64,000 bases of DNA from Massospora cicadina (Eukaryota > Entomophthoromycota > Entomophthoromycetes > Entomophthorales > Entomophthoraceae). Below the pieces are notes generated by a model that was not told the DNA's origin, did no database searches, and saw nothing but the letters and a program-made list of their open reading frames with translations. The stretch covers positions 186,001 to 250,000 of the forward strand of contig JAKSZP010002652.1 of NCBI GenBank assembly GCA_022478985.1. The letters run 5' to 3'. Positions 54,276-64,000 of the stretch are shown piece after piece; position 1 is the stretch's first letter; every line of letters starts with the position of its first letter. The translations under genes and the position numbers were made by a program.

Positions 54276-55530
54276 ACGCCCCACTTAAGATCCTGTCAGA
54301 GGGGGAAAATGGATGCAGGAATCAACCATGCACCCACTTTAATATGGTCACTTGGTTGATGTTGGCAATGAAGTACTCAGACTTCACCCTATGAATGACT
54401 TTATAGGAATCAGACCAAAGTACGTCTAGCTTATTTTGTTGGCCTCCAGGTCGATGGTGATAAAAGAGAATGAGGTCACCTAATTAAAAATTTGGTAAGA
54501 AGGGCCATCTGAGATTAAATCAGGATTTCTCTCTTCCAGTGGTGGTAATAATGCCTTTAGTGGCTTGGCCTAAAAGTTGGATAATTTCATTGGCTATAGC
54601 CCTCATAGATAATTTGGAGTTCTCAGATGTGGAGGCTTTGAGCAGTGGCTGGATGCTACTTGGTAGCTGAGGTGCCCGACCATATATGTCTTTGAATGGG
54701 GACAACTTGATGACTCGATGATAGCTCACCCTGTAGGCAGGCAAGGCGCTGGGTAGATAATGGTTCCAACGGGCAGGATCTGAGGCGGCCAACTTTCTAC
54801 AATGGAAATAAGAGTTCTATTATCACGTTCTACTGCCCCATTAGTAGACGGGTGGTAAGGGGCAGCAAACCTCTGGGTAAGCCAAATATTAGGTTAGTTC
54901 TTATAGTACCTGTGAGGTGAAGTTTAATCCATTGTCTGAAAGTAAGGTCTGGGGGCACCCATGCCGGGTGAAAATGGAGCAAACAAGGAAAAGAGCTGTA
55001 GCCTTGGCAGTGGTAACAGGAACAAAATTTCCTTGACTCACTTAGTTAAGTGGTCTACAGATAGGATAATATATTTGTGGCCATGCAATCCTGTGGGAAG
55101 GGGACCCACCACATTGATGCTAACAACATTGAATGGCCCTTTCGGGGCAATAACTGAGTGTTGAAATCGAGGGTTAGCTAAGTCATGGGATAGGTAGACC
55201 ATACAAGCCTCCAAAAACTCCTGGATGGTTTCTACCATTTGGTCCCAGTAGCAACGTGACTTCAGCCATTCGTGAGTCTTCTTAACTGCCCTGGTCCCAC
55301 AGTTGAATGGCCCTCCAGGATGACATTGGTTCAAGAGGAGGGGCGGATATAAGGGAGCCACTTCTTGTTGACTTTCTTATATAGTAGCCCATCCTTGATT
55401 TGCATGTCTCGAGTCATTTGGCGGAGTTTGGCCTGGACGTCAGGAGCTTTAAATTCCCATTGCTTGGGCTGTCCTATCAGGTCATATAGCTGATTTCCTC
55501 GGGGGTCAAGGATGCTAGCACCAGCAATCA
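54276..55530 (-). pseudogene. Element G: integrase
   Basis: The minus strand starts with DVQAKLRQMTRDMQIKDGLLYKKVNKKWLPYIRP (55331-55531), then a zinc-binding region with THEWLKSRCYWDQMVETIQEFLEAC. The core follows with VVSINVVGPLPTGLHGHKYIILSVDHLTK, TLLSDNGLNFTSQVL (second Asp present) and NPSARWNHYLPSALPAYRVSYHRVI (54520-54792). The ERDN-like block around 54800-54840 marks the Glu region. A tail with LGDLILFYHHRPGG ends near 54400. Several stops break it. Confidence 0.85.
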
Positions 55531-55880
55531 AGAGAGACCATCAGCATTCTGGTGAATCGTGCCTGCGCGATATATGATGGTGAAATAGTAGCTTTGCAGT
55601 CGTAGAGCCCACCTGGCTAGCCAACCACTGGGGTCTTTCATTTGTTGAAGCCACTGGACGAGGAGTGGTCTGTAATAATAGTAAAATGGGTACCGTAAAG
55701 GTAAGGCCAAAAATATTTGATGGCTAGTAGGATGGCTAGACATTACCTCTAGGTGACACTTTAGTTCCGCTCAGCTTTACTTAGCATCTACTAAAATTGG
55801 CTATGGGGTGGTCGACCTATTTCATCATGTTGGACCAGGATAGCCACGATGGCAATGTCGCTCACATCTGTGAATAACAA
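55531..55880 (-). pseudogene. Element G: RNase H
   Basis: PLLVQWLQQMKDPSGWLARWALRLQSYYFTIIYRAGTIHQNADGLS (55528-55743 region) is the C-terminal half of RNase H with its linker. The first half at 55750-55880 is degenerate. Confidence 0.85.
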
Positions 55881-56965
55881 TAAGGGTGGTCAAAGTGAGG
55901 GTGAACTAGAACGGGTTTAGTACATAGAGCCGTACATAAAGTGTTAATAGCCTGTTCTTGTTCAGGCCGCCACTCAAACGGTACATTCTTCTGCAGAGAT
56001 AAAACAGTGGCTCATCTAGGTTGGCAAACTGTGGGATAAACTGATGGTAATAGCCTACCATGCCAAGAAAGGCTTGAATCTCTTGTAAGCTTTGGGGACG
56101 TGACATTTTTTCTATAGCGTCAACTTTGTTAGGTATAAGTTGGATTCCACGCTTGGAGACCTTGTGTCCTAGAAACCCTAGCTCAGGCTGGAAAAAGGAG
56201 CACTTCAAAAGCTTGAGCTTGACAGAGGCCTTTCAAAGACATTCAAAGACTTCTCTGAGATGCTCCACATGTCCATTAAAGGTCCGCATAAAGAATGTAA
56301 TGTCATACAGGTAGACGAGGACTCAGGAGAGCTTCAAGTCCCCAAGGATCCCGTCCATGGCACGCTGGTGAGTGGCCGGGGCGTTACAGAGGCCTTGGGC
56401 ATCCAGGTGGGCTCAAATATCCCCTCATTGGCGATTAGAGTGCACTTGGCTCAGTCTTTGGGGGCGAGCTCGACCTGTCAATATCCGCTGGTGAGGTCCA
56501 TTGCTGAAAAAGTATTGGGAACTGGCAAGCAGATGGAGAGAATCGTCAAATCAGGGCAGAGGATAACTGTCCTTCTTGGTGATGGAGTTAAGTCATTGAT
56601 AATCCATCACCACCTGGTGCTTGCTGTCCTTCTTTCGAATCAGCAGAAGAGGGAGGACCAAGGGCTACATGAGGGAACCAAGAGCCCCGTGTCGAGCAGC
56701 TGTTTGAGATCTACTGTGACCTGGGCCTCTTCAACCTTACTTTCGTGGTAAGGCCAGGAACAAAATGGGGGGACATCCCCAGTTTCTACACGGTGGAGGA
56801 CTCCGTTCATCCTTCCAAAATTGTAGGTTGAAGTGGAGAATAGATCCAAGTATTCCTCCAGGAGCTCCTGAATCTTAAGTTGCTGTTCATCAAAGAGGTC
56901 CTTTCCTATGTTAGCATCGACCAAATTAACTGAGGATGGCGACTCCAAGCCAAGGTCCCTCAAAT
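55881..56965 (-). pseudogene. Element G: reverse transcriptase, catalytic Asp lost
   Basis: The N terminus (56640-56963) reads LFDEQQLKIQELLEEYLDLFSTS and LDTGLLVPSCSPWSS. After frameshifts come LLIRKKDSKHQVVMDYQ (near 56620), NAPATHQRAMDGILGDLKLS (near 56370) and the catalytic loop VLVYLYDITFF, where YLDDI has become YLYDI. Downstream, CSFFQPELGFLGHKVSKRGIQLIPNKVDAIEKM and SLQEIQAFLGMVGYYHQFIPQFANL (55906-56208) are the connection region. Confidence 0.88.
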
Positions 56966-57770
56966 CCCCAAAGCTTCAGATGTCAGCAACAGCCCCCATT
57001 GGTAACAGGAAAACATAAGCGGTGGGTTAGTTAGGTCCTATAATTTTAGTTTGTCAGTCAGGTTGGCTAGCAACACTGATATCGATCTGGCATACACTGG
57101 ATCAAGGATCCTGGGGCAGGTCAGCACTTCTTTAGGAGATGGGTTGTATAGGCCTCGGATTTCCTCTGGTATCCCAAGGGAATGTACATGGACCCAAGAG
57201 TTGGCAATGAATTGGGACTTTGGGGGTACAGTAGTCATCCTGGATAAGTAGATTGGCATACCTTCCCGTCCATCAACAGCAGGAGGGGGTAGTTAGACTC
57301 AAGAGCCCTGATATGATACTCGAGCCAATAAATTCAGCCTTCATTCTCCAATAGACAGGCATGGGCTTTGACCTCCATTTTAGAGTCATAAGTACCTTCA
57401 AAGATCAGAGGGACTCGATGTCCTATTAGGGAGAGGAAGCCACAATCATAATGGAGCACCACTCAATAGTCTTGAAGGAACTGAGTCCCAAGGAGCAGGT
57501 CATAACTGGGGTTGTCTAGTGCAACCGCGGGAGTGTTCACAGCAAGCATCCAAACCATAAACAGTAAGGAAGAATAAGCTCCTATAGATGGGTACACTGT
57601 GGGCCGGCTGTGCCATATTCCATGTAGTGGGGCAAGTCTGGAGCGATCTTGACTTTTTTTTATCAACTTAGAAGATATGACATTCACAGGGGAGCCACTA
57701 TCAACTATGGCAAGGACCAGAACCTTGTGGACCCGGACAGCGACTCAGGTAACCAGACTTTCTAAATTGG
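56966..57770 (-). pseudogene. Element G: aspartic protease and linker
   Basis: AIVDSGSPVNVISSKLIKK carries an intact DSG active site (57694-57702), followed in the same frame by VNTPAVALDNPSYDLLLGTQFLQDY (57463-57687), a complete retropepsin outline. The linker at 57038-57400 with ESNYPLLLLMDG and CQSTYPG-like residues is broken. Confidence 0.85.
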
Positions 57771-59889
57771 GGTGGTTAAGTGAGGAACATGGTAGAATCA
57801 TCAGAAGAAGAGTAAGCAGTATCACCGTTTTTATTGTTATCAGATACCAAAACTTCTTCTCCTGATATGACAGCTTCTGGTTTATTCAAGGAGAATACTT
57901 GAGGCTGGGTAGGGATGTCAGCATTTAGCGCCTTGTCCTTCACACTGACGGCCCTTTTCCCGCCTCCTCGGCAAGTCATGTTAGCAAACCTGGACACTAT
58001 ATCTGAAACCATTACATTAGGTGCATCGAGGTCACGGATTCTTCTGGTTTTCAACCACATGGATCCTAGGACGGTTAGAGGGGCCTGTAGACGTAGCCTT
58101 AAAGTGTAGATTTGAGGCATTGATCTCGTTGAGTGCTTCCTTGATCTCCAAAATACAGGTAAAGCCATTCTTCTGCAGATCATATGCATTAGAATCTCAG
58201 GATAGATCCTAAATCAGAAATGACAGTGGTGATGGCGTCGTCCAGGGTGATATGATTTGTCATGACCAAGGGTTGTGCTTGGGCATAAAAATGGTTGGCA
58301 AACTTCATGGAGTTTTCCCCTTTATTCGGTTGGATGCCCATGAACTCTTGCCTTCTGATTGGCCAGAGTTTGATTGCTGCCAAACTCTTTGATCAAGGCT
58401 GTACGGACCTGTTCCCAGGTGTTACACTCCTTTAAATGGGGGTCATGATCTCCTGGGTGGTGCTTTCTGGGCGGGAGTGAATATGCTTCACCTTCTGCTA
58501 ATCAGTGGTCTCCTCCATAGAACTCTCATAGGCGTACATAAAGGAGGCAATAATCTCACATCTTGGGGTGATCCTTTCCTTAAAACTAGGCTTAAAGTTA
58601 GCTATGATATGAGTGGAAAGGGTGTTAACGCTGGGGGATGGGTACCAGCTCTGAGATCTCAGTTTCCGCATAATCCCAGGGAGCCTGCTGATCCAGCCGT
58701 CGCTGCAAGCCTTCTAATTCCTCTTGGATGTAGTCCCAATTTCAGCTGAGGGTGGAAGCAGAAGCCTTATTGGCAACCTACTCATTTAGAGATTGGATCT
58801 CGATGCTATGAAAGTGGAGCTGGCTTTCAAGGGTGGTCAACTGGGTTTTGAACCCTCGACAAGTTTCTTCAAGATGGGAGATATGAGCATCTGTAAGCTT
58901 AGTGATGGCACTGAGGTTATCCATCTCATCTGACAATGCCTTGATAGAGACCCTGGGGTTGAGGAAGACTCCATCTGATCAGTGTTTGTACCCCATCGCC
59001 ACATTTTGGATTTGATCTTGTAAGGCAGCCAAGGCATCCATCACATCCCTTCACCAGGGTCTTTGGGCTCGCCAGATGTTGAAGGGCCTGGGGGCCATTG
59101 AGGTCCAAGGGTCCTTCAGGTCCAGCTGGCCCTTGACGCCCCTTGGGGCCTTCAGGCCCCCTAGGTCCTTCTGGCCCTGAACTCATGGTGAGGTAGTCAT
59201 GAGAGGCCAGCTCTTGGTAGTGCTGTTGCAGTGATTGTTCCAATTCTTCAACTTGGAGATGCTGATTCCAAGTCGCCTCAAGTAGCTGAGCGTTTTGACA
59301 AAACTGCTCCTCGAGGTAGCCAGAGATTCCGCTATCTAATACTTCAATTTGATCCCAAATCTTATTAATCAATCGCCAGTTATCAATAATGGCTTCAAAG
59401 TTGTCATGCACAAAGGAAGAGGCAGCATTGTAGAAGTTGATGATGTATGAGTGTAAATTCTGGGTGAGTCCCAGTTGCCAGGAGACCTCCTGATGGTGTA
59501 ACCCGACTAGCTGAAGTAGGTGATGAATAGCTGGGTGGAAAAAGTTATGAAGGTAGCGTTCAGGCCCCAGGGCAAGTTCCCCTGCCAGTAGTATGGCTGA
59601 GGTGTAGAGGTCCCACATTGTAGAATGTACGGAAGAGGCATCGGAGCAGCTGGAGCAGGCCCCATGGAGTAGATGTCATTTATCTTTTGTTGGATGAAAT
59701 CATTGAGGTTTTTGTACTCGAGTTGGTATTGGTTTCTGTCAAGGAAGGCAGCGAGAGTTGGAAGGCAGCCCAAAATTTCAGCCTCTCTGGCTGTGAGGGT
59801 GGCATTGCGTATCATGAGGTACTAACCCATTGAGTAATGCTTCTTGACTGACCAGTCAATTGGTCTTCAGGGCTGCTAATATTTTCCAT
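57771..59889 (-). pseudogene. Element G: long Gag with coiled-coil and collagen-like segments
   Basis: Start ATG at 59887-59889 (MENISSPEDQLTGQ). After a shift, TLTAREAEILGCLPTLAAFLDRN (59507-59815), then a 230-codon frame (58926-59618) with FEAIIDNWRLINKIWDQIE and a Gln/Glu/Leu-rich coiled coil, then a collagen-like run of eight Gly-X-Y triplets (about 59112-59178) after MSS. A second coiled coil (LSDEMDNLSAITKLTDAHISHLEE) lies near 58850-58950. The capsid core TWEQVRTALIKEFGSNQTLANQKAR and MGIQPNKGENSMKFANHFYAQAQPL sits at 58200-58430. The C-terminal basic part is at 57776-58189. About five frameshifts. Confidence 0.83.
59112..59178 (-). repeat. Collagen-like Gly-X-Y coding repeat in Gag of element G
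   Basis: Eight uninterrupted triplets: GPE, GPR, GPE, GPK, GRQ, GPA, GPE, GPL. The DNA repeat unit is a 9-base ccttcaggc-like word on the plus strand. Pro in the X position and charged residues in Y are typical of collagen. Confidence 0.85.
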
Positions 59890-59923
59890 TTTTTGTGATA
59901 GACAGTTTCACTTAAGCTTGGAG

Positions 59924-59942
59924 CCCCCTGTAGTGAGCACCA
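59924..59942 (-). other. tRNA-type primer-binding site of element G
   Basis: The minus strand reads TGGTGCTCACTACAGGGGG, a perfect copy of the shared PBS, four bases from the 5' LTR. Confidence 0.87.
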
Positions 59943-59946
59943 CTTT

Positions 59947-60360
59947 TGTTGGCGCTACAGTTCTGGACTGGCGCTGAGATTCATATGTGGCTCAGAGCTG
60001 AAAAATTGGAAAGGGCACCGAGAAGGAAATGGAAATAATGGATTAGAATACAGAATACTTTATTAAGTCAGAAGGTTTAAATAATTATAGGGTGTATTAA
60101 AACTCAGTGCCTCCGTGAGTTTTGGGGCCTCATCCATTCAGGAACTTTACTGATCTTCCAGAATGGCCTCCTCATAGGCATACTTAATGGGTTGTGTTGC
60201 CCACCTGACTGAATGGGTGGAAACGCCGCCACACGTGACTCAAGAAATAAGGGAGGAGGATCTTGAAATTAGTTTATCTTAGTTAGGTTTGATAACCAAT
60301 TCAGCATGGACCAATCCAGAAGTTGGGAATTCAATTCGATTGTTATCTCAAATTCTGAAA
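59947..60360 (-). repeat. 5' LTR of element G
   Basis: 414 bp from TGTTGGCGCTACAGTTC to AAATTCTGAAA, aligned along its length with 53860-54275. Confidence 0.93.
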
Positions 60361-60730
60361 AACATCTTCAGTAGGACCTTCATAGATTATTTGGAGCATC
60401 TGGAGGAAGTTTTCAAGCGGTTGGTAATGGCGAATCTAAAAATTAATCAAAAAATGCCATTTTTTCAAAAAAGAGCTCAAATACTTAGGGTTTGTTATAA
60501 ACTCTAACAGATTACAACTGCAATTCATGAAAATAGAAACTATTGAGTGTATGTCGATCCTGAAAAGTGTTTGGGATATTCAAGTCTTTTTAGTAATGGT
60601 CGGGTACTATCACCAATCCATCAAAGACTTTGCTGGAATTGCCAAACCTTTATTTCACCTAAACAAGGATCTGAAAAAGTAATTGTGTGAAATGAAATGG
60701 CCCAGAAGTCATTCAATAAGCTCTAAAAAG
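60361..60730 (+). pseudogene. Element D: reverse transcriptase, C-terminal part
   Basis: It continues 53859. NIFSRTFIDYLEHLEEVFKRLVMANLKINQ follows the YLDD loop directly in the joined element, then FFQKRAQILRVCY and, with stops, the connection region VGYYHQSIKDFAGIAKPLFHL (about 60600-60660). Confidence 0.87.
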
Positions 60731-61200
60731 ATCTCATGAGCAGCCCAGTGTTGAATTATCTGAATTTTAGTCAGGAATTCATAATTCAAGCAAATGCCTC
60801 ATTAATGGCGATTGGAGCCATTTTAAGTCAATTAGATGACAATGGGGATAAACATCCTGTAGCCTATGCGAGTAGAATATTATCGCCAGCAGAAAGAAAC
60901 TATGATGTGACAGAGCGAGAGTGTCAAGTGGTTATCCATGCCTGCAAACAATTTTGAGTTCATGGAATGCACTTTAAAGTCATAACCGACCACTTGTCCC
61001 TGCACTGGCTTCATAACTTGAAGGAACCAGAGGGCTGGTTGGCCCGATGGGCTTTGAAACTGAAATCCTTCAATTTTCAAATAATTCACAAGGGCTGGAG
61101 TGTTACATCAGAATTCCACTGGAATGTCTATATTGCCAGTTGTTACTATGATCTATCATAAGGCCAATGCACTGTTTCAGAGGATAATCAAAGGAGATAA
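60731..61200 (+). pseudogene. Element D: RNase H
   Basis: SPVLNYLNFSQEFIIQANASLMAIGAILSQLDDNGDKHPVAYASRILSPAERNYDVTERECQVVIHACKQF is open (60736-60957). The first catalytic Asp of the D-A-S motif reads Asn (QANAS). After a TGA come FKVITDHLSLHWLHNLKEPEGWLARWALKLKSFNFQIIHKG. Confidence 0.9.
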
Positions 61201-62357
61201 CAAGGATGAACCCCAAGAATTTTGGAATGCATTATGAAAGGCCTTGGAAAATACCAAATTTAAGAGCAATCAATTATAAAAAACAATTGAAGGGTAATGG
61301 GTATACTTCCTAACCCATCAAAATGATTGAAAATAATTTAAGCCGCTCATAAGGTTGTTGGCCATGGTGTCCTGAGAAAACAGTGGATCATGTTCGCTAG
61401 TATTATTACTGGGAATCAATCAACTATGATGTCGCAGATTACCTAGCCAGTTGTGTGGAATGCAACTTCACAAACCGCACAAGAACATTGTAGGGTACCA
61501 TCTAGTACGCCCTGGTTTTGCGTGACACATGGTGTCCATAGATGTTATGGGACCATTGAGTATCAGCACCAGAGGAGTGAAGTATATAATTGACGCAATA
61601 GATCATTTAACCTGATGAATCAAAACAAAAGCCCTCACCAAAGTAGATGCAATGAGTATGGAGAAGTTTATAACTGCCCAATTGATCTATCAGCACGGTT
61701 GCCCTCAAGTTTATTCTCAGTGACAATGGAACCAACTTTACTTCACATATGCTTCCCAGGCTAAACGAATTAATGGAAATCCATGGTGTTGTATCTGTCC
61801 CCTATCATCCAGAAATTAACGGAATTGTGGAAAGAGTGAACGCAACTCTAGCCTCAAAATTACAAAAATTGGTCATGGGGAAACTTCTACATGGGGAGCA
61901 TATCTGATTTAGGTCACATTCATTTATAATATCAGTTACCATTAGGCAACTGAGAAAACGCCATTGAAACTGTTATAAGGGCAGAAGCTGAATTACCACC
62001 AATATTGTATTCAGCAGTAGAGCCATCTTTGGGAATGAGTGCCAAACATTATCTATCCCAACTGACCAAATTTTTAATTGAATTACAACCTCAGGCATTT
62101 GAGATGACAATGAGAAAAAGAATCAACGCAAAGAAAATGGATGACCAGAATCAACCTACGTTGAAAGAATATCATGTGGGTGATAGGGTAGCCTATCACG
62201 ATACCCATGGGTTTGGGAGAAAAATAAGTTGGACGCCCTTTGGATGGGCCAATCAAAGGTATCACCAAGTTGGGGAATGATGCCTATACGTTCAAGAATA
62301 CTGAGGATGGTCAAATAGTCAATATATTCCATGTTAAATACTTAAAGTATTGGACTT
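61201..62357 (+). pseudogene. Element D: integrase
   Basis: The zinc-binding part (61330-61480) has VVGHGVLRK and CVECNFTNRTR. The core shows IDVMGPLSISTRGVKYIIDAIDHLT near 61530-61615, a TDNGTNFTSHMLPRLNELM-like block spanning a frameshift near 61720, and PYHPEINGIVERVNATLASKLQKLVM near 61800-61880, where the final Glu is present. The C-terminal module LTKFLIELQPQAFEMTMRKRINAKKMDDQ and VGDRVAYHDTHGFGRKISW is open at 62005-62280. Confidence 0.88.
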
Positions 62358-63006
62358 AAAGGAAAAAAATAATAAATAAATAATGAAAACTAATAATAAT
62401 ATTATTTATAAAAAGATAAAAAATATTTAATAAGATGCATAAAATTAGAAAAAGTAAAAAATATTAATAATTGATTTTAATTTGAGCAGTGATGCATCTA
62501 GTGATATTCCCACCTACCAAGTGTAGAGAAAGGAAGAGATAGTGATGGACATGAGTCCCAGGCTTTGGCAGGATTAAGATGGGCTGAAACTAGATCCGCC
62601 AGAATAGTCCATAGCAATGAAATGTTGAGACCTGTCATGGGTTTGTACAGGTGTGAAGGTTCCAACGGAACTCATCATGGGGTTTGTACATGTGGAAAAG
62701 TGTCAATGAGACCCATCATGGGGTATGTACAGGTGGACCAGTTGATCTTTTAAGCAAACGTTGTAAAGATGGGACTGGCATGGCATGATGTCACAGGAAC
62801 TGCACTTAAGAAGAGGTGGCAATGGGTAGCAACCAAGGATACAAAGTCATCAAACTAAACAGAGCATATGGGCATTGAGTGCATACATACCTGCACTCCA
62901 CTGAGGACATAAAGATATGATAAACCAAATATGAGCTCAAGCTAGAAGCGGCTTTTATCCCCTGAGGGTTTTATTTTCCGTTGGATTTCTGGTCAAGAGG
63001 GGGATA
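62358..63006 (+). other. 3' untranslated region of element D, with tandem repeat and polypurine tract
   Basis: An A-rich stretch (62360-62470) is followed by three copies of a roughly 40-bp repeat centred on catggggtttgtacaggtg at about 62637, 62676 and 62717. The run tcaagaggggga at 62992-63004 is the polypurine tract before the 3' LTR. No coding motif is seen. Confidence 0.7.
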
Positions 63007-63961
63007 TGTTGGAATTGCAGATGACCACATAATCTGACCTTTTAACCAATTATAAGATTTGATGATTAAATTATAATCATATAGGATTGGCAACAGCAAC
63101 CAATTAATGGGATTATTTTATGGCATTATTCCCAATGATATTTAAGGCCTCCACTAATGAAATTATCATCAGAGATCATCCCCAATGATATTAGAGGCTG
63201 CTGACAGATGATAATGTCATTGGGCATCATCCCTAATGAAATCAAACAATAAATTGGTATGGGAATAACACCCAAAAGTCACATTTAGGGAATTTTTAGA
63301 GCGGAATTGGATTAGAGTTGTCAGAAAGTACCAAAATGTCTGAACGCTGGAGGAAGAGTAGAATTGTCATCAGCTGAAATAAATGGTTTCAAGTCCCTAA
63401 TTCCAATTTTTTGGTCGGCAAAACAACTAGAATTCATGCTGCCTAAGAAACTCAAGGCAACGGTATATGACAATATTTGGTGCCTAACACTGAGGGTCAA
63501 ACCAGTATAGGAGCACAAATTAATTCCCAGCGGATAGCTGAAAAGTTGTGTGCTGATTCTAGCTATAAAAACCCCAAATTATTCCCTAATAAAAGCAGAT
63601 TAAAAATTGTTAATAACTTAGTTGTTTTAACATTGGTTGTTTAGTCATTACTCTTAAGAGAAGAGTGCAAGGATCAGATATTTAAGTTGTTTGTATCAAA
63701 ATATCCTTTTGGCCCTGTGAGAAGGGAATAGGGAAACTGTTCCCTACTAGAACAAGAACATCTTCAAGACGAAGAAGCACCTGTATAGCGTTGGACAATA
63801 CTCTCAACTTGGCAAATGAGCAATTAAAAATACTAGTCTTCATACTATAATTGCCCCAATCTATCAAATTCTATCATATAATCAACGCAAGGGTCCACAA
63901 ATCTGTGCAGTTTAAACCTAGGGCCAGAAGCGAGCAACTAACCAAGACCAATATCTTAACA
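63007..63961 (+). repeat. 3' LTR of element D
   Basis: 955 bp from TGTTGGAATTGCAGATGACC to AATATCTTAACA, followed by caaga. It carries the same upstream repeats and ctataaaaacccc box (about 63561) as the 5' copy. Confidence 0.94.
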
Positions 63962-63966
63962 CAAGA

Positions 63967-64000
63967 GTTTTCTACAAGCTGGATTGCCTAAACGCGTTTA
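63967..64000 (+). pseudogene. B3: reverse transcriptase resumes after element D
   Basis: The last bases encode VFYKLDCLNAF, the block that follows ARYLEKA in B1 and B2 and contains the first catalytic Asp. It joins directly to 49714 when D and one caaga are removed, and runs off the window. Confidence 0.85.

Larger units (their letters stand above)
53860..60360 (-). mobile_element. Element G: Ty3/Gypsy retrotransposon inside element D
   Basis: 6501 bp on the minus strand, LTRs of about 415 bp (53860-54275 and 59947-60360), TSD aacat at 53855-53859 and 60361-60365 (perfect). PBS, a long Gag with coiled-coil and collagen-like segments, protease, polymerase, RNase H and integrase are present. 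It is decayed but easy to read. Confidence 0.95.
49715..63961 (+). mobile_element. Element D: Ty3/Gypsy retrotransposon, host of element G
   Basis: LTRs at 49715-50666 and 63007-63961, TSD caaga at 49710-49714 and 63962-63966 (perfect), inserted in the reverse-transcriptase gene of B3. Without G it is about 7.7 kb. Gag, protease, polymerase, RNase H, integrase and a long 3' untranslated region are found in order. Confidence 0.95.
47129..64000 (+). mobile_element. Element B3: chromovirus copy with truncated 5' LTR, host of D; runs off the window
   Basis: A plus-strand copy of family B. Parts in this window: truncated 5' LTR (47129-47663), leader and gag (47664-48900, split by a solo LTR), protease to start of reverse transcriptase (48900-49714), insertion of D, then the reverse transcriptase again from 63967. 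The first roughly 355 bases of its LTR are missing. It is strongly decayed. Confidence 0.88.

Overview
The window is a graveyard of nested retrotransposons and I found no convincing host gene, tRNA or rRNA. The element types (Ty3/Gypsy chromoviruses with a C-terminal chromodomain and Tf1-style self-priming, several other Ty3/Gypsy families, and one LINE carrying an endonuclease, a reverse transcriptase and a C-terminal zinc finger) suggest a fungus with a transposon-bloated genome, perhaps a basidiomycete such as a rust. That assignment is inference. The background is AT-rich and the LINE is clearly GC-richer. Many arginine codons CGA have become TGA, as expected of CpG deamination.

The layout can be reconstructed from LTR ends, primer-binding sites (PBS), polypurine tracts (PPT) and 5-bp target-site duplications (TSD). 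I use local family letters. Left block: positions 1-1477 are the 3' half of element H (+), and its 3' LTR begins at 1478. Element C (2338-19632, -, non-coding, with tandem repeats) follows, with TSD ccctt/acctt. B1 (3129-15751, -, chromovirus; TSD accgt/actgt) lies inside C, and A (8427-15001, +; TSD gatag) lies inside the 5' LTR of B1. A solo B-type LTR (18219-19106) sits inside the 5' LTR of C.

Middle block: 19633-26264 holds no recognisable gene but has a compact cluster of foldbacks at 23190-23434. An LTR of family F ends at 27004. Element E (27128-41111, +) follows in the F leader. E contains a LINE (about 30771-35990) and, in its 3' LTR, a 289-bp SINE-like insertion with a 17-bp direct repeat.

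Right block: B2 (41176-47128, -) abuts head-to-head a truncated B3 (47129 to beyond the window end, +). B3 carries a solo LTR related to A (47949-48415; TSD ttctg) in gag and element D (49715-63961, +; TSD caaga) in its reverse-transcriptase gene. D in turn carries element G (53860-60360, -; TSD aacat) exactly at the YLDD region of its reverse transcriptase.

All LTR-element coding regions are broken by stops and frameshifts, so they are annotated as pseudogenes; B2 and the LINE are the least decayed. The families fall into two priming types. A, C, D, E, F and G share a tRNA-type PBS (TGGTGCTCACTACAGGGG or a decayed form). B has no such site and instead carries an 11-base match between its PBS and a site in its own LTR.
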